NCBI GenBank assembly: GCA_017450965.1
Contig: JAFSSQ010000077.1
Location: 1 to 41,814 of the forward strand
Direction of reading: 5' to 3'
DNA: 41,814 nt
Source: Clostridia bacterium
Lineage (GTDB): Bacteria; Bacillota; Clostridia; Oscillospirales; CAG-272
In this document: positions 15,161 to 23,143 of the stretch, piece by piece
How positions within the stretch are numbered: position 1 is the first letter of the stretch
Layout: each line of letters opens with the position of its first letter
Position numbers and translations under genes: made by a program
Notes under the pieces: model-generated
Told to the model about the DNA's origin: nothing
Seen by the model: the letters and a program-made list of their open reading frames with translations, nothing else
The model's database searches: none

Positions 15161-16555
15161 TTGCTTTCTTATCGGATCAAACTCGGCATCGTTCCGGTCA
15201 GACGCGACGTAACGCCCCGCCCGGGCATCTTCAACTGGGAGGTGGCGGAGCGCCGCGGCCGCGAACTGACCGAGGCGGTCATCGCCCGCTACGGCGACGA
15301 ACAGACGGAATTCGTCGACATCAAGGGGGTAAACCCTGTCGACGTGATGATCAACGAGGAGGACGCGCAGAAGATCATCGAGCGCTTTCAAGCGGAAAAG
15401 GTGGACGGCGTGTTCTTCATCAACGCCAACTTCGGCAACGAGGAGGCGATCGGCGTGGTCGCCGCCGCGCTGAAGGTCCCGGTCTGCATCTGGGCGCCGC
15501 TCGACGACCGGTTCGATCCGGACGGGATGCGCTACACCGACAGCCAGTGCGGCATCTTCGGCGTCAGCCGGATGCTGCAGCGCCGCAACATCCCCTTCTC
15601 CCATATCGAGACCTGCCGGCTGGACGCGCCGGCGTTCGAGCGGGACTTCACCCGTTTTGAGAACGTCGTGTGCATGGTCCGCAACTTCCGCACGCTGAAG
15701 GTGGCGCAGGTCGGGATGCGGCCGCGGCCCTTCTGCTCGGTCATCTTCAACGAGGGCGAGCTGATGCGCAAGTTCGACATCCGCACCATCCCGATCAACC
15801 TCGCGGTGATCGTCGACAAATACAACCGGATCCTCGAAACGAGAAAAGAGGAGCTCGAGAAAGGCAAGGAGCTTCTCCTCTCCCGCTACGAGATGGACGA
15901 TCTCACCCCGCCGCTGCTTGAGAAGGTCTACGCTTTCGTTCTGCTCTACGAGGAGATCTTTGAGGAGTACGGCGTCGGCGCGATCTCGGCGGAGTGCTGG
16001 ACGGCGATGCAGCTCGCGGTCGGCGCGATGCCCTGCACGGCGTACAGCGTGCTGGCGGACAAGGGGTATCTGATCAGCTGCGAGAGCGATATGCACGCGG
16101 TGATCACGATGGTCCTGCTCGCCTCCGCGACGAGAGGGAAGAAGATCCCCTTCCTCGGCGAGTTCACCGTTCGCCATCCGGAGAACGAAAACGCCGAGCT
16201 GCTCTGGCACTGCGGGCCGTTCGCCTACTCCCTGAAGGCCCCGGACAGCAAGGCGAAAAACGTCAATATGCGCCAGTGGTTCCGCGTCAAGGACGGCTCC
16301 TACACCGTCGCGCGCTTTGAGGAGGACAACGGCGTTTACCGGATCCTCAACGGCACGGCGAAGGCGACGACCGGTCCCTACACCTTCGGCACCTATCTCT
16401 GGGCAGAGTTCGACGGACTCGAGCGCTGGGAGGACAAACTGATCGACGGGCCCTATATCCACCACTGCGTGGAGGTGGAGGGCGACGTGACCGCCGAGAT
16501 CGCGGAGTTCTGCCGCTATATTCCGATGCTGGAAAACGATCCGATGGATCGCTGA
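15161..16555 (+). CDS. L-fucose/L-arabinose isomerase-like sugar isomerase
   Basis: This 464-residue protein resembles the FucI/AraA isomerase superfamily: an N-terminal Rossmann-like part (KLGIVPVRRDVTP, VDGVFFINANFGNEEAI) and a C-terminal domain with GAISAECWTAM, ISCESDMHAVITMVLL and LGEFTVRHPENENAELLWHCG. In that family a Glu, Asp and His bind Mn(II) for aldose-ketose interconversion; ECW, ESD and LWHCG are the likely counterparts. The start is TTG at 15161 with GGAGG eight bases upstream and no better ATG. It is the first gene of the operon. The exact sugar cannot be read from sequence, and it is shorter than classical FucI (about 590), nearer to AraA-like or uncharacterised members. Confidence 0.82.
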   Translation: MLSYRIKLGIVPVRRDVTPRPGIFNWEVAERRGRELTEAVIARYGDEQTEFVDIKGVNPVDVMINEEDAQKIIERFQAEKVDGVFFINANFGNEEAIGVVAAALKVPVCIWAPLDDRFDPDGMRYTDSQCGIFGVSRMLQRRNIPFSHIETCRLDAPAFERDFTRFENVVCMVRNFRTLKVAQVGMRPRPFCSVIFNEGELMRKFDIRTIPINLAVIVDKYNRILETRKEELEKGKELLLSRYEMDDLTPPLLEKVYAFVLLYEEIFEEYGVGAISAECWTAMQLAVGAMPCTAYSVLADKGYLISCESDMHAVITMVLLASATRGKKIPFLGEFTVRHPENENAELLWHCGPFAYSLKAPDSKAKNVNMRQWFRVKDGSYTVARFEEDNGVYRILNGTAKATTGPYTFGTYLWAEFDGLERWEDKLIDGPYIHHCVEVEGDVTAEIAEFCRYIPMLENDPMDR

Positions 16556-16576
16556 CAAAGAAAAAGGAGAAACGAC

Positions 16577-18001
16577 ATGACAGATTTCCTCTTTACCCAA
16601 GTGCTGACGGAGCTCGAAGACGCCGTCGGCCGTGAAAACTGCTCCACCCGGGACATCGACAAGATGACCCACGGCGTGGACTACTTCTGGCTGTCCCGTA
16701 TGTGGGCGGACCGCGGACTGCGGATGCCGGAGGCGGACTACATCGTCTCCCCGAAGAACGCGCAGGAGACCTCCGCCGTCCTCAAGATCGCCAACTACTA
16801 CAAGATCCCCGTTACCACCTGGGGCGGCGGCGGCGGAACGCAGGGGGGCGCCATCCCCGTGGCGGGCGGCATCCTGCTTGACACCAAGCGGATGGACGCG
16901 ATCACCGAGTTCAACGAAAAGGGAATGTATATCGAGTGCGGCGCCGGCACGATCTACAAACACCTCGAGTGGAAGGCGAACGAGCGCGGCTACGCGACGA
17001 TGCACTACCCGTCCTCCCTCACCTGCTCCACGGTCGGCGGGTTCCTCGCCCACCGCGGCATCGGCGTCGTTTCCACCAAGTACGGCAAGATCGACGATAT
17101 GGTCCTCGGGATGGAGGTCGTTCTGCCGGACGGCACGATCATCCACACCTCCCCCGCGCCCAAGCACGCGGCGGGTCCCGATCTCAACCAGATCTTCATC
17201 GGCTCCGAGGGGACGCTCGGCGTGATGACCAAGGCCCAGATGCGCATCTACGATATGCCGGAGGAGCGGCGCTTCCGCGGCTTCCTCTTCCGCAATATGA
17301 CCGACGCGTTCGACGCGGCGCGCGAGCTGCTGCAGAAGTTCAAGCCCAGCGTGATGCGTCTTTACGACCCGGCGGAGACCGCCTCGCTGATCAAAAAGAT
17401 CGTCGGCGTGGAGCGCGAAGGCGCCTTTATGAACGTGGCGATCGAGGGCGTCTCCGAGATGGTCGAGCTCGAGCAGAAGATCCTGCTCTCCACCTTCGCC
17501 AAATACGGCGCCGAGGACCTCGGCAGCGAGTACGGCGAAAAGTGGTGGAAGGAAAAGATCACCTTCTTCTATCCCGGCCACATGATGGATCTGCCGCAGA
17601 TGTTCGGCACGATGGACACGATCGCTCCCTACGGCACGATCGAAAAGATCTACTGGGCGATGAAAAAAGCGATCGAAACGAACTTCCCGCAGGCCAAGTT
17701 CATCGCGCACTTCTCCCACTGGTACGAATGGGGCGCGATGGTCTACGACCGCTTCATCGTGGACGGCAAGGACGTTCCCACCGACCCGAAGGAGGCGATG
17801 CGCCTGCACAACGCGATCTGGAACTGCGGCGTCCGCACGGCGATCGCCAACGGCGGCGTGGTCAACGACCACCACGGCGTCGGCATCAAGCTCGGCCGCC
17901 TGATGAAAGAGCAGTACGGCCCCGCGATGAAGGTCTTTGAGGGTCTGAAGAGAGAGCTTGATCCGAACGGGATCATGAACCCGTTCAAGCTCGGACTGTA
18001 A
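16577..18001 (+). CDS. FAD-binding oxidoreductase, GlcD / alkyl-DHAP-synthase-like
   Basis: This 474-residue flavoprotein of the vanillyl-alcohol-oxidase/PCMH superfamily has an FAD-binding domain with VTTWGGGGGTQGGAIPV (79-95) and GGILLDTKRMD, then STVGGFLAHRGIGVVSTKYG and GSEGTLGVMTKAQMRIY. The C-terminal domain ends NGGVVNDHHGVGIKLG and DPNGIMNPFKLGL, the form seen in alkylglycerone-phosphate synthase and D-lactate dehydrogenases. It should oxidise a 2-hydroxyacid or similar carbon and pass electrons on. The next gene is a two-cluster Fe-S protein and the operon ends with a fused ETF, the likely acceptors. By analogy with the lactate dehydrogenase/ETF complex of Acetobacterium it may form an electron-bifurcating or -confurcating unit. 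The substrate is unknown. Confidence 0.87.
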   Translation: MTDFLFTQVLTELEDAVGRENCSTRDIDKMTHGVDYFWLSRMWADRGLRMPEADYIVSPKNAQETSAVLKIANYYKIPVTTWGGGGGTQGGAIPVAGGILLDTKRMDAITEFNEKGMYIECGAGTIYKHLEWKANERGYATMHYPSSLTCSTVGGFLAHRGIGVVSTKYGKIDDMVLGMEVVLPDGTIIHTSPAPKHAAGPDLNQIFIGSEGTLGVMTKAQMRIYDMPEERRFRGFLFRNMTDAFDAARELLQKFKPSVMRLYDPAETASLIKKIVGVEREGAFMNVAIEGVSEMVELEQKILLSTFAKYGAEDLGSEYGEKWWKEKITFFYPGHMMDLPQMFGTMDTIAPYGTIEKIYWAMKKAIETNFPQAKFIAHFSHWYEWGAMVYDRFIVDGKDVPTDPKEAMRLHNAIWNCGVRTAIANGGVVNDHHGVGIKLGRLMKEQYGPAMKVFEGLKRELDPNGIMNPFKLGL

Positions 18002-18014
18002 GGAGGAACGAAGG

Positions 18015-19106
18015 ATGTCTTTTTCCAATAAATGCCGCGAGACGGCGGACGCCTGCCGCTTCTGCTGGATGTGCCGCCATATCTGCCCGGTCGGCAATAC
18101 GACGGGACAGGAAAGAAATACCGCCCGCGCCCGCGCCCTTTCGCTCTCGCTTGTCGGGAGAGGGGCGGCGGAGCTGAAGGGGGACCTCGTGCAGAACGTT
18201 TACGAATGCGCCCTCTGCCGCGCCTGCACCGAGGACTGCAAGACCGGCTGGGATCCGGTCCTCTTTACCCGCGAGGCGCGCCGCGAGGCGGTGCTCGCCG
18301 GGGAGGCGCCGGAGGCCGTCCGTTTGCTGCTTGAAACCTACGCGAAGACCGGCCATATCTACGGCGCGGAGCCGAGAAACAAAGCGTTTTCCGACGCGCA
18401 GAAGCGCCACGCCGCCAAGACCGACACCCTCTTTTACCTCGGCAGCGACGCCCGGCATTTCGCCAAAGACAAAGCCCTCGGCGCCATCGCGCTCCTCGAG
18501 CGGGCGAAGGTCTCCTTCACCGTGCTCGAAAAGGAGCCGGAGAGCGGCCGGCAGCTTTCCTTCCTCTGCGGAGACACCAAGGAAACGCGCGACGCGATGC
18601 AGGCGGCGGCGAACCTCTACGCTTCCTACAAGACCGTCGTGTTCTACGAGCCGGAGGACGCCCGCGCCGCCAAGCAGGACGCGCCGGAGCTGGGGATCAC
18701 CGCAAAGGCGAAGCTCACTGCCTTCCCCGCGTATCTCGAAACGCTGATCGGCAAAAAGCTGAAGGTCAAAAAGGGCAAAAACGTCTACACCTTCCAGGAT
18801 CCCGCGGCGCTCGCCCGGGCGCTGGAGGACGTTTCCTCCGCGCGCGCGGTCCTCTCCGCCTGCGGGGAACTGAAGGAAATGCTCCTCTCCGGCAAGGAGA
18901 CGGTGCTGGCGGGCGACCTGATCCTTGACCGCTATCTGCACGAAACCGTGCTCGGTATGGCGAAGCGGAGATGGGACGAGGCCGTCAATATGGGGGTAAA
19001 GACCCTCGTGACGGCGGACACCGCCGAATATCTCGCCCTGTCGGCGACGAAACCGAAGGGCGTGCGCGTGATCACGCTGGAGGAGGCTGTTGCGGAATGC
19101 TTGTAA
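18015..19106 (+). CDS. Two-[4Fe-4S] protein with degenerate CCG domains
   Basis: This 363-residue protein has two ferredoxin-type cluster sites: Cys14, 17, 20 and 24 (CRFCWMCRHICP) and Cys65, 68, 71 and 75 (CALCRACTEDC). The rest follows the GlcF/HdrD/LutA fold (TLFYLGSDARHFA, LLERAKVSFTVLE, VKTLVTADTAEYLAL), but the cysteines that usually bind a further cluster in the CCG motifs are absent: GSDA, PEDARA and TADTAEY stand where cysteines are expected. It probably relays electrons between the upstream flavin dehydrogenase and the fused ETF. Fourteen bases separate it from the dehydrogenase stop, with AAGGAGG between them. Its end overlaps the aldolase start by 10 bases. Confidence 0.85.
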   Translation: MSFSNKCRETADACRFCWMCRHICPVGNTTGQERNTARARALSLSLVGRGAAELKGDLVQNVYECALCRACTEDCKTGWDPVLFTREARREAVLAGEAPEAVRLLLETYAKTGHIYGAEPRNKAFSDAQKRHAAKTDTLFYLGSDARHFAKDKALGAIALLERAKVSFTVLEKEPESGRQLSFLCGDTKETRDAMQAAANLYASYKTVVFYEPEDARAAKQDAPELGITAKAKLTAFPAYLETLIGKKLKVKKGKNVYTFQDPAALARALEDVSSARAVLSACGELKEMLLSGKETVLAGDLILDRYLHETVLGMAKRRWDEAVNMGVKTLVTADTAEYLALSATKPKGVRVITLEEAVAECL

Positions 19107-19930
19107 GTCTGAGAGAGATCCTTGCCGACGCGGACAAAGGCGGCTACGCCGTCCCCGCGTTCAACGTCTATAACATGGAAACGGTCATGGGGGTCCTGCA
19201 CGCCGCGGAGGCGACCCGCTCCCCCGTGATCATGCAGATCTATTCCCGTCTCTTTGACGGGGAGAACGGCAAGTTCGCCTGTGCGAACATCCTCGCCGCC
19301 GCGAAATACGCGACCGTTCCCGTCGCCTGCCACCTCGATCACGGCGCCACCGAGGCGCAGGTCGCCGGGGCGCTGGAGGCCGGCGCGACCGGGATCATGA
19401 TCGACGCGTCGAAACTGGAGTTCGACGATAACGCCGCCCTGACGAAAAAGGTGGTCGCCCTCTGCAAGCAGGCGGGGAACATCGCCGTGGAAGGGGAGCT
19501 CGGCCACGTCGGGACGACCAAAGAGGAGATCGGCGACAACTATACCGAGCCGGACGCCGCCCGCCGTTTCGTGGAAGAGACGGGGGTGGAGGCGCTCGCC
19601 GTCGCCGTCGGAACGGCGCACGGCCGCTACAAAAAGGCGCCCAAGCTGGCGATCGGGCGGATCCGCGAGATCAAAGAGGCGACCGGCGTTCCGCTCGTGC
19701 TGCACGGCGGCAGCGGCGTGCCGGACGAGGAGATCCGCGCCGCGGTGAAGGCGGGGATCCGGAAGATGAACTTCTCCACCGATCTCTGCTATTCCTTCCT
19801 TGACACCGTGTTCGCCACCAGCCGCGAGTGGGTCGGCATCGACCTCTTTATGCGGGACGCCGTCAAGGCGGTCGAGACCTTCGCGCTCTCGAAGATCGAA
19901 GTGCTCGGCTCCGCCGGACAGGCAAAATAA
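19097..19930 (+). CDS. Class II (Zn) ketose-bisphosphate aldolase, GatY/IolJ-like
   Basis: This 277-residue class II aldolase shows YAVPAFNVYNMET, CHLDHGAT with Asp81 and zinc ligand His82, VEGELGHVG with the acidic ligand region, VAVGTAHGRYK (second His), and LVLHGGSGVPDEEI (third His) with the phosphate loop. The size and motifs are those of the FbaA/GatY/KbaY/IolJ group, which cleave ketose phosphates to DHAP plus an aldehyde. The start at 19097 has GGAGG 10 bases upstream inside the previous gene and overlaps it. With an IolB-like isomerase and a PfkB kinase in the operon, a substrate like the IolJ one (a 2-deoxy-5-keto-gluconate phosphate) is possible, but tagatose- or fructose-type bisphosphates are not excluded. 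Confidence 0.9.
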   Translation: MLVSLREILADADKGGYAVPAFNVYNMETVMGVLHAAEATRSPVIMQIYSRLFDGENGKFACANILAAAKYATVPVACHLDHGATEAQVAGALEAGATGIMIDASKLEFDDNAALTKKVVALCKQAGNIAVEGELGHVGTTKEEIGDNYTEPDAARRFVEETGVEALAVAVGTAHGRYKKAPKLAIGRIREIKEATGVPLVLHGGSGVPDEEIRAAVKAGIRKMNFSTDLCYSFLDTVFATSREWVGIDLFMRDAVKAVETFALSKIEVLGSAGQAK

Positions 19931-19940
19931 GGAGTAAAAG

Positions 19941-20849
19941 ATGGCACGGATCGTCGGCATCGGCGCAAACGTACACGATACCCTGATCACCCTTCCTTCC
20001 TACCCCGCGGAGGATACCAAGCTCCGCGCGGAGAAGAGCAGGGAGGTCGGGGGCGGCCCCTGCGGAACCGCGCTCGTCGCGGCGGCGAAGCTCGGGGCGG
20101 ACTGTTCTTATCTCGGGCAGCTCGCGCTCGACCGCGGCGGGGATTTCCTTTCCGCGGATATGGAGCGCTGGGGGGTGGACACCTCTCTGGTGCAGCGGCG
20201 CGAGGGGACTTCCTTTTCCTCCTGGATCTGGCTCTCGGAGGCGGCGGCAACGCGCACCTGCGTGTTTGACCGCGGCACCCTCCCCCCGCTTGCGCTCGAT
20301 CCAGCGCAGAAGGAGAAGATCGCCTCGGCGGATCTGCTTCTGCTCGACGGAAACGAGCTCCCGGCGGCGGTCGAGGGCGCGAAGATCGCGCGCGCAAACG
20401 GCGTCAAGGTCCTTCTCGACGCGGGCGGCCGCTACGCGGGGATCGAAAAGCTCCTCCCCCTCGTCGATCTTCTCATCCCGAGCGAGGAGTTCGCCCTCGG
20501 GATCACGGGGAAGGCGACGGTACGGGAGGCGGCGGAAGAACTCCGGGACCGCTATGCGCCCGAGACGCTCGTGATCACCTGCGGCAAGGAGGGCGGCGTC
20601 ATCCTCGACGGGAACGGATACCGCTCCTACCGGGCGTACCGGGTCAAAGCGGCGGATACCAACGGCGCGGGCGACGTTTTTCACGGCGCCTACGCCTACG
20701 CCTTTACGGCGGGCAGGGGAGGAGCGGACGAATGCGCCGCCTTCGCCTCCGCCTGTTCGGCTCTCAAATGCACCGGCACGGGCGGCGCGCGGCAAAGTAC
20801 GCCGACCCTGCCCGAGCTGGAATTATTCATAAAGGAGAATGAAAGATGA
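19941..20849 (+). CDS. PfkB-family carbohydrate kinase
   Basis: This 302-residue ribokinase-fold kinase has the N-terminal signature GIGANVHDTL and REVGGGPCGTALVAAAKLG, a nucleotide region LVITCGKEGGVI, and the family's second signature DTNGAGDVFHGAYAYAF with catalytic Asp245. It phosphorylates a sugar or sugar acid hydroxyl, presumably to feed the aldolase encoded immediately upstream. The size is shorter than IolC, and no IolC-specific motif was recognised, so the substrate is open. Its stop overlaps the IolB-like start as ATGA. Confidence 0.9.
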   Translation: MARIVGIGANVHDTLITLPSYPAEDTKLRAEKSREVGGGPCGTALVAAAKLGADCSYLGQLALDRGGDFLSADMERWGVDTSLVQRREGTSFSSWIWLSEAAATRTCVFDRGTLPPLALDPAQKEKIASADLLLLDGNELPAAVEGAKIARANGVKVLLDAGGRYAGIEKLLPLVDLLIPSEEFALGITGKATVREAAEELRDRYAPETLVITCGKEGGVILDGNGYRSYRAYRVKAADTNGAGDVFHGAYAYAFTAGRGGADECAAFASACSALKCTGTGGARQSTPTLPELELFIKENER

Positions 20850-21634
20850 ATCTCAAAAAACACTGGAACGGTCAGTACGGCAAATCCGCGTTTATCAAAA
20901 ACGGCACCCTCGGCCTCATCGAGGCGGATATGCTCAAGCTCCGCGCGGGCGAGCAGAAGCACTACTACGAAAAGGACGGCAAGGAGTACGGCCTTGTGAT
21001 CCTCGGCGGTAAATGCTCGGTCGTCGGCGAAGGTTTTTCCTTTGAGAATATCGGCAAGAGAAAGAACGTCTTTGACGGCCCCGCCACCTCCGTCTATCTG
21101 CCGAAGGACTGCGACTTCACCGTGACCGCCGTGGAGGGCGAGGCGGAGATCGTCGTTGCGAAATGCCCGGCGGAGCGGATCACCAAGCCGGTCCTCGTCT
21201 CCCCCGAGGACGTGATCATCAAGCACCTCGGCAAGGACGGTTGGAAGCGGGAAGCGCACTTCAACATCGACGAGCGCGTCGACGCCGACCAGGTCTACAT
21301 CGGCGAGGCGTGGACCGAGGGCGGAATGTGGTCCTCCTATCCCCCCCACAAGCACGATGACAACAATATGCCCGGCGAGTCCTTCATGGAGGAGCTCTAC
21401 TTCTACCGCTTCGACAAGCCCACCGGCTTCGGCATCCAGCGCGTTTACACGAAGGAAGGCGACATCGACGAGACGTATACCGTCAAAGAGGACGACGCCG
21501 TCGAGATCCCGCGCGGCTATCACCCCTGCACCTGCGCGCCGGGGTATAAGCTCTACTACCTCTGGATCATGGCGGGCAAGATCCGCGGCTTCAATATGAC
21601 CACCGACGAAGACCATAAGTGGCTCACGAAATAA
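20846..21634 (+). CDS. IolB-like 5-deoxy-glucuronate isomerase
   Basis: This 262-residue bicupin matches IolB (about 270 residues). The metal site SSYPPHKHDDNNMPGESF, with His168, His170 and Glu182, and IPRGYHPCTCAPGY with His226 follow the family closely, as do QRVYTKEGDIDETY and LYYLWIMAGKIRGF. IolB converts 5-deoxy-glucuronate to 2-deoxy-5-keto-gluconate, the substrate of IolC in myo-inositol breakdown. No IolG, IolE or IolD is present in the operon, so either the upper pathway is elsewhere or this enzyme handles a related uronate-like sugar. It is translationally coupled to the PfkB kinase. Confidence 0.85.
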   Translation: MNLKKHWNGQYGKSAFIKNGTLGLIEADMLKLRAGEQKHYYEKDGKEYGLVILGGKCSVVGEGFSFENIGKRKNVFDGPATSVYLPKDCDFTVTAVEGEAEIVVAKCPAERITKPVLVSPEDVIIKHLGKDGWKREAHFNIDERVDADQVYIGEAWTEGGMWSSYPPHKHDDNNMPGESFMEELYFYRFDKPTGFGIQRVYTKEGDIDETYTVKEDDAVEIPRGYHPCTCAPGYKLYYLWIMAGKIRGFNMTTDEDHKWLTK

Positions 21635-21655
21635 ACGAAAGGAACGGTCGTTTCC

Positions 21656-23134
21656 ATGAAATACCTGATCGGCGTTGACTTCGGCGGCGGCTCGTCGAAG
21701 GCGACGCTGCTTGCGGAGGACGGGACGGTCGCGGCGGAGAACGCCGTCGAATACCCGACCCGCTACCCCGCCCCCGGACAGGTCGAACAGGACCCGGAGG
21801 ACTGGTACGCCGCCACGGTGAAAAACGTCCGGGCGCTGCTGGAGAAAAGCGGCGTCTCCCCCTCGGCGATCGCCGCGCTCTCCCTCGACGCCGCCACCCA
21901 CACCGCCGTGCTCTGCGGGGAGGATTTCACGCCTCTTTGCCCGGCGATCTACTGGACGGACACCCGCTCCGCGCCGATCGCAAAGGATCTGCGGGAGCGG
22001 TACGGGGAGAAGATCTTTTCCCTCGCGCTCTCCCGCCCGGATCCGATCTGGACCCTCCCGCAGCTGATCTGGGTGCGGGAGAACGAGCCCCAGCTTTTCT
22101 CCCGGATCCGGCGCGTCCTCTTTGCCAAGGACTTCGTCCGCCACCGCATCACCGGCGACTTCCTTACCGACAGCATCGAGGCGCAGGGCTCCATGCTCTG
22201 GGATAACGGCGCCGGATGCTGGTCGGAGTTTCTCTGCTCGCTTGCCGGGATCTCCCCGGAGGTCCTGCCCCGCGTCGTCCGCCCGACCGACCTTGCCGGC
22301 ACGGTCACAGAGGAGGCCGCGCGCGAGCTCGGACTCCCGGAGGGACTGCCGGTCCTCACGGGGATGACGGACACGGCGGCGGAGGTCTTTGCCTCGGGCG
22401 CCGTCGCGCCCGGGAATATGACGGTCAAACTGGCGACCGCCGGCCGGATCTGCGTGATCACCGACCGCGCCTATCCCTCCGACTACCTCATCAACTACTC
22501 GCATATCTCCGACGGGCTCTGGTACCCCGGCACGGCGACAAAGGCCTGCGCCTCCTCGCTGCGCTGGTTCCGCGATACCTTCGGGGACGGGCTTGACTAC
22601 CCGGCGCTCGACCGCCTTGCGGAGGCAACACCCGTCGGCGCGGACGGTCTGCTCTATCACCCCTACCTCAACGGCGAGCTCACCCCCTACGCCGACCCGC
22701 AGCTCTGCGCCTCCTTCACCGGCTTCCGCGCCGGACACACGAAGGGGCATTTCGTGCGCGCGGTCATGGAGGGCGTGGCGCTCTCGCTCGTCGACTGCCT
22801 CGCCGCGCTCGATTCCCTCGGTCTGCCCCGCGACCGGAAGGCCGCGCTGATCGGCGGCGGAGCAAAAAGCCCGCTCTGGCGGCAGATCGTTTCCGACGCG
22901 CTCGGGATGGAGCTGGAGGTCCGCCGCTCAAGCGACTCCTCCCTCGGCTCCGCGATGCTTGCGGGCGTCGCCGCCGGGGTCTGGCAAACGCCCGCGGACG
23001 CGGCGCGCGCCTGTTCCGTTACCGTGGCGACCGCCCGGCCGGATCCCGCGCGCACCGAGATCTACGCGCGTCTCTTCGGGCGGTACAAAGCCGTCCACGA
23101 CGCGCTCGCTCCCCTCTACCGCAAACCTCTGTAA
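21656..23134 (+). CDS. FGGY-family sugar kinase (xylulokinase-like)
   Basis: This 492-residue FGGY kinase opens with the phosphate-binding motif IGVDFGGGSSKATLLAEDG; it then shows YWTDTRS, the catalytic-Asp region GMTDTAAEVFASGA, ATAGRICV, FTGFRAGHTKGHFVRAVMEG (FGGY signature region) and LIGGGAKSPLWRQIVSDALG. Length and order match xylulokinase-type enzymes that phosphorylate ketoses or polyols. It probably acts on the product of the isomerase encoded first in this operon. Two different sugar kinases in a single operon imply two phosphorylation steps or two substrates entering the route. Confidence 0.9.
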   Translation: MKYLIGVDFGGGSSKATLLAEDGTVAAENAVEYPTRYPAPGQVEQDPEDWYAATVKNVRALLEKSGVSPSAIAALSLDAATHTAVLCGEDFTPLCPAIYWTDTRSAPIAKDLRERYGEKIFSLALSRPDPIWTLPQLIWVRENEPQLFSRIRRVLFAKDFVRHRITGDFLTDSIEAQGSMLWDNGAGCWSEFLCSLAGISPEVLPRVVRPTDLAGTVTEEAARELGLPEGLPVLTGMTDTAAEVFASGAVAPGNMTVKLATAGRICVITDRAYPSDYLINYSHISDGLWYPGTATKACASSLRWFRDTFGDGLDYPALDRLAEATPVGADGLLYHPYLNGELTPYADPQLCASFTGFRAGHTKGHFVRAVMEGVALSLVDCLAALDSLGLPRDRKAALIGGGAKSPLWRQIVSDALGMELEVRRSSDSSLGSAMLAGVAAGVWQTPADAARACSVTVATARPDPARTEIYARLFGRYKAVHDALAPLYRKPL

Positions 23135-23143
23135 GGAGAAGGA

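Noticed and set aside
15083..18097. A 1000-codon open frame on the minus strand opposite the isomerase and dehydrogenase genes
   Set aside because: It is antisense to two clear enzymes, rich in His/Asp/Val/Leu shadow composition, and has no recognisable domain.
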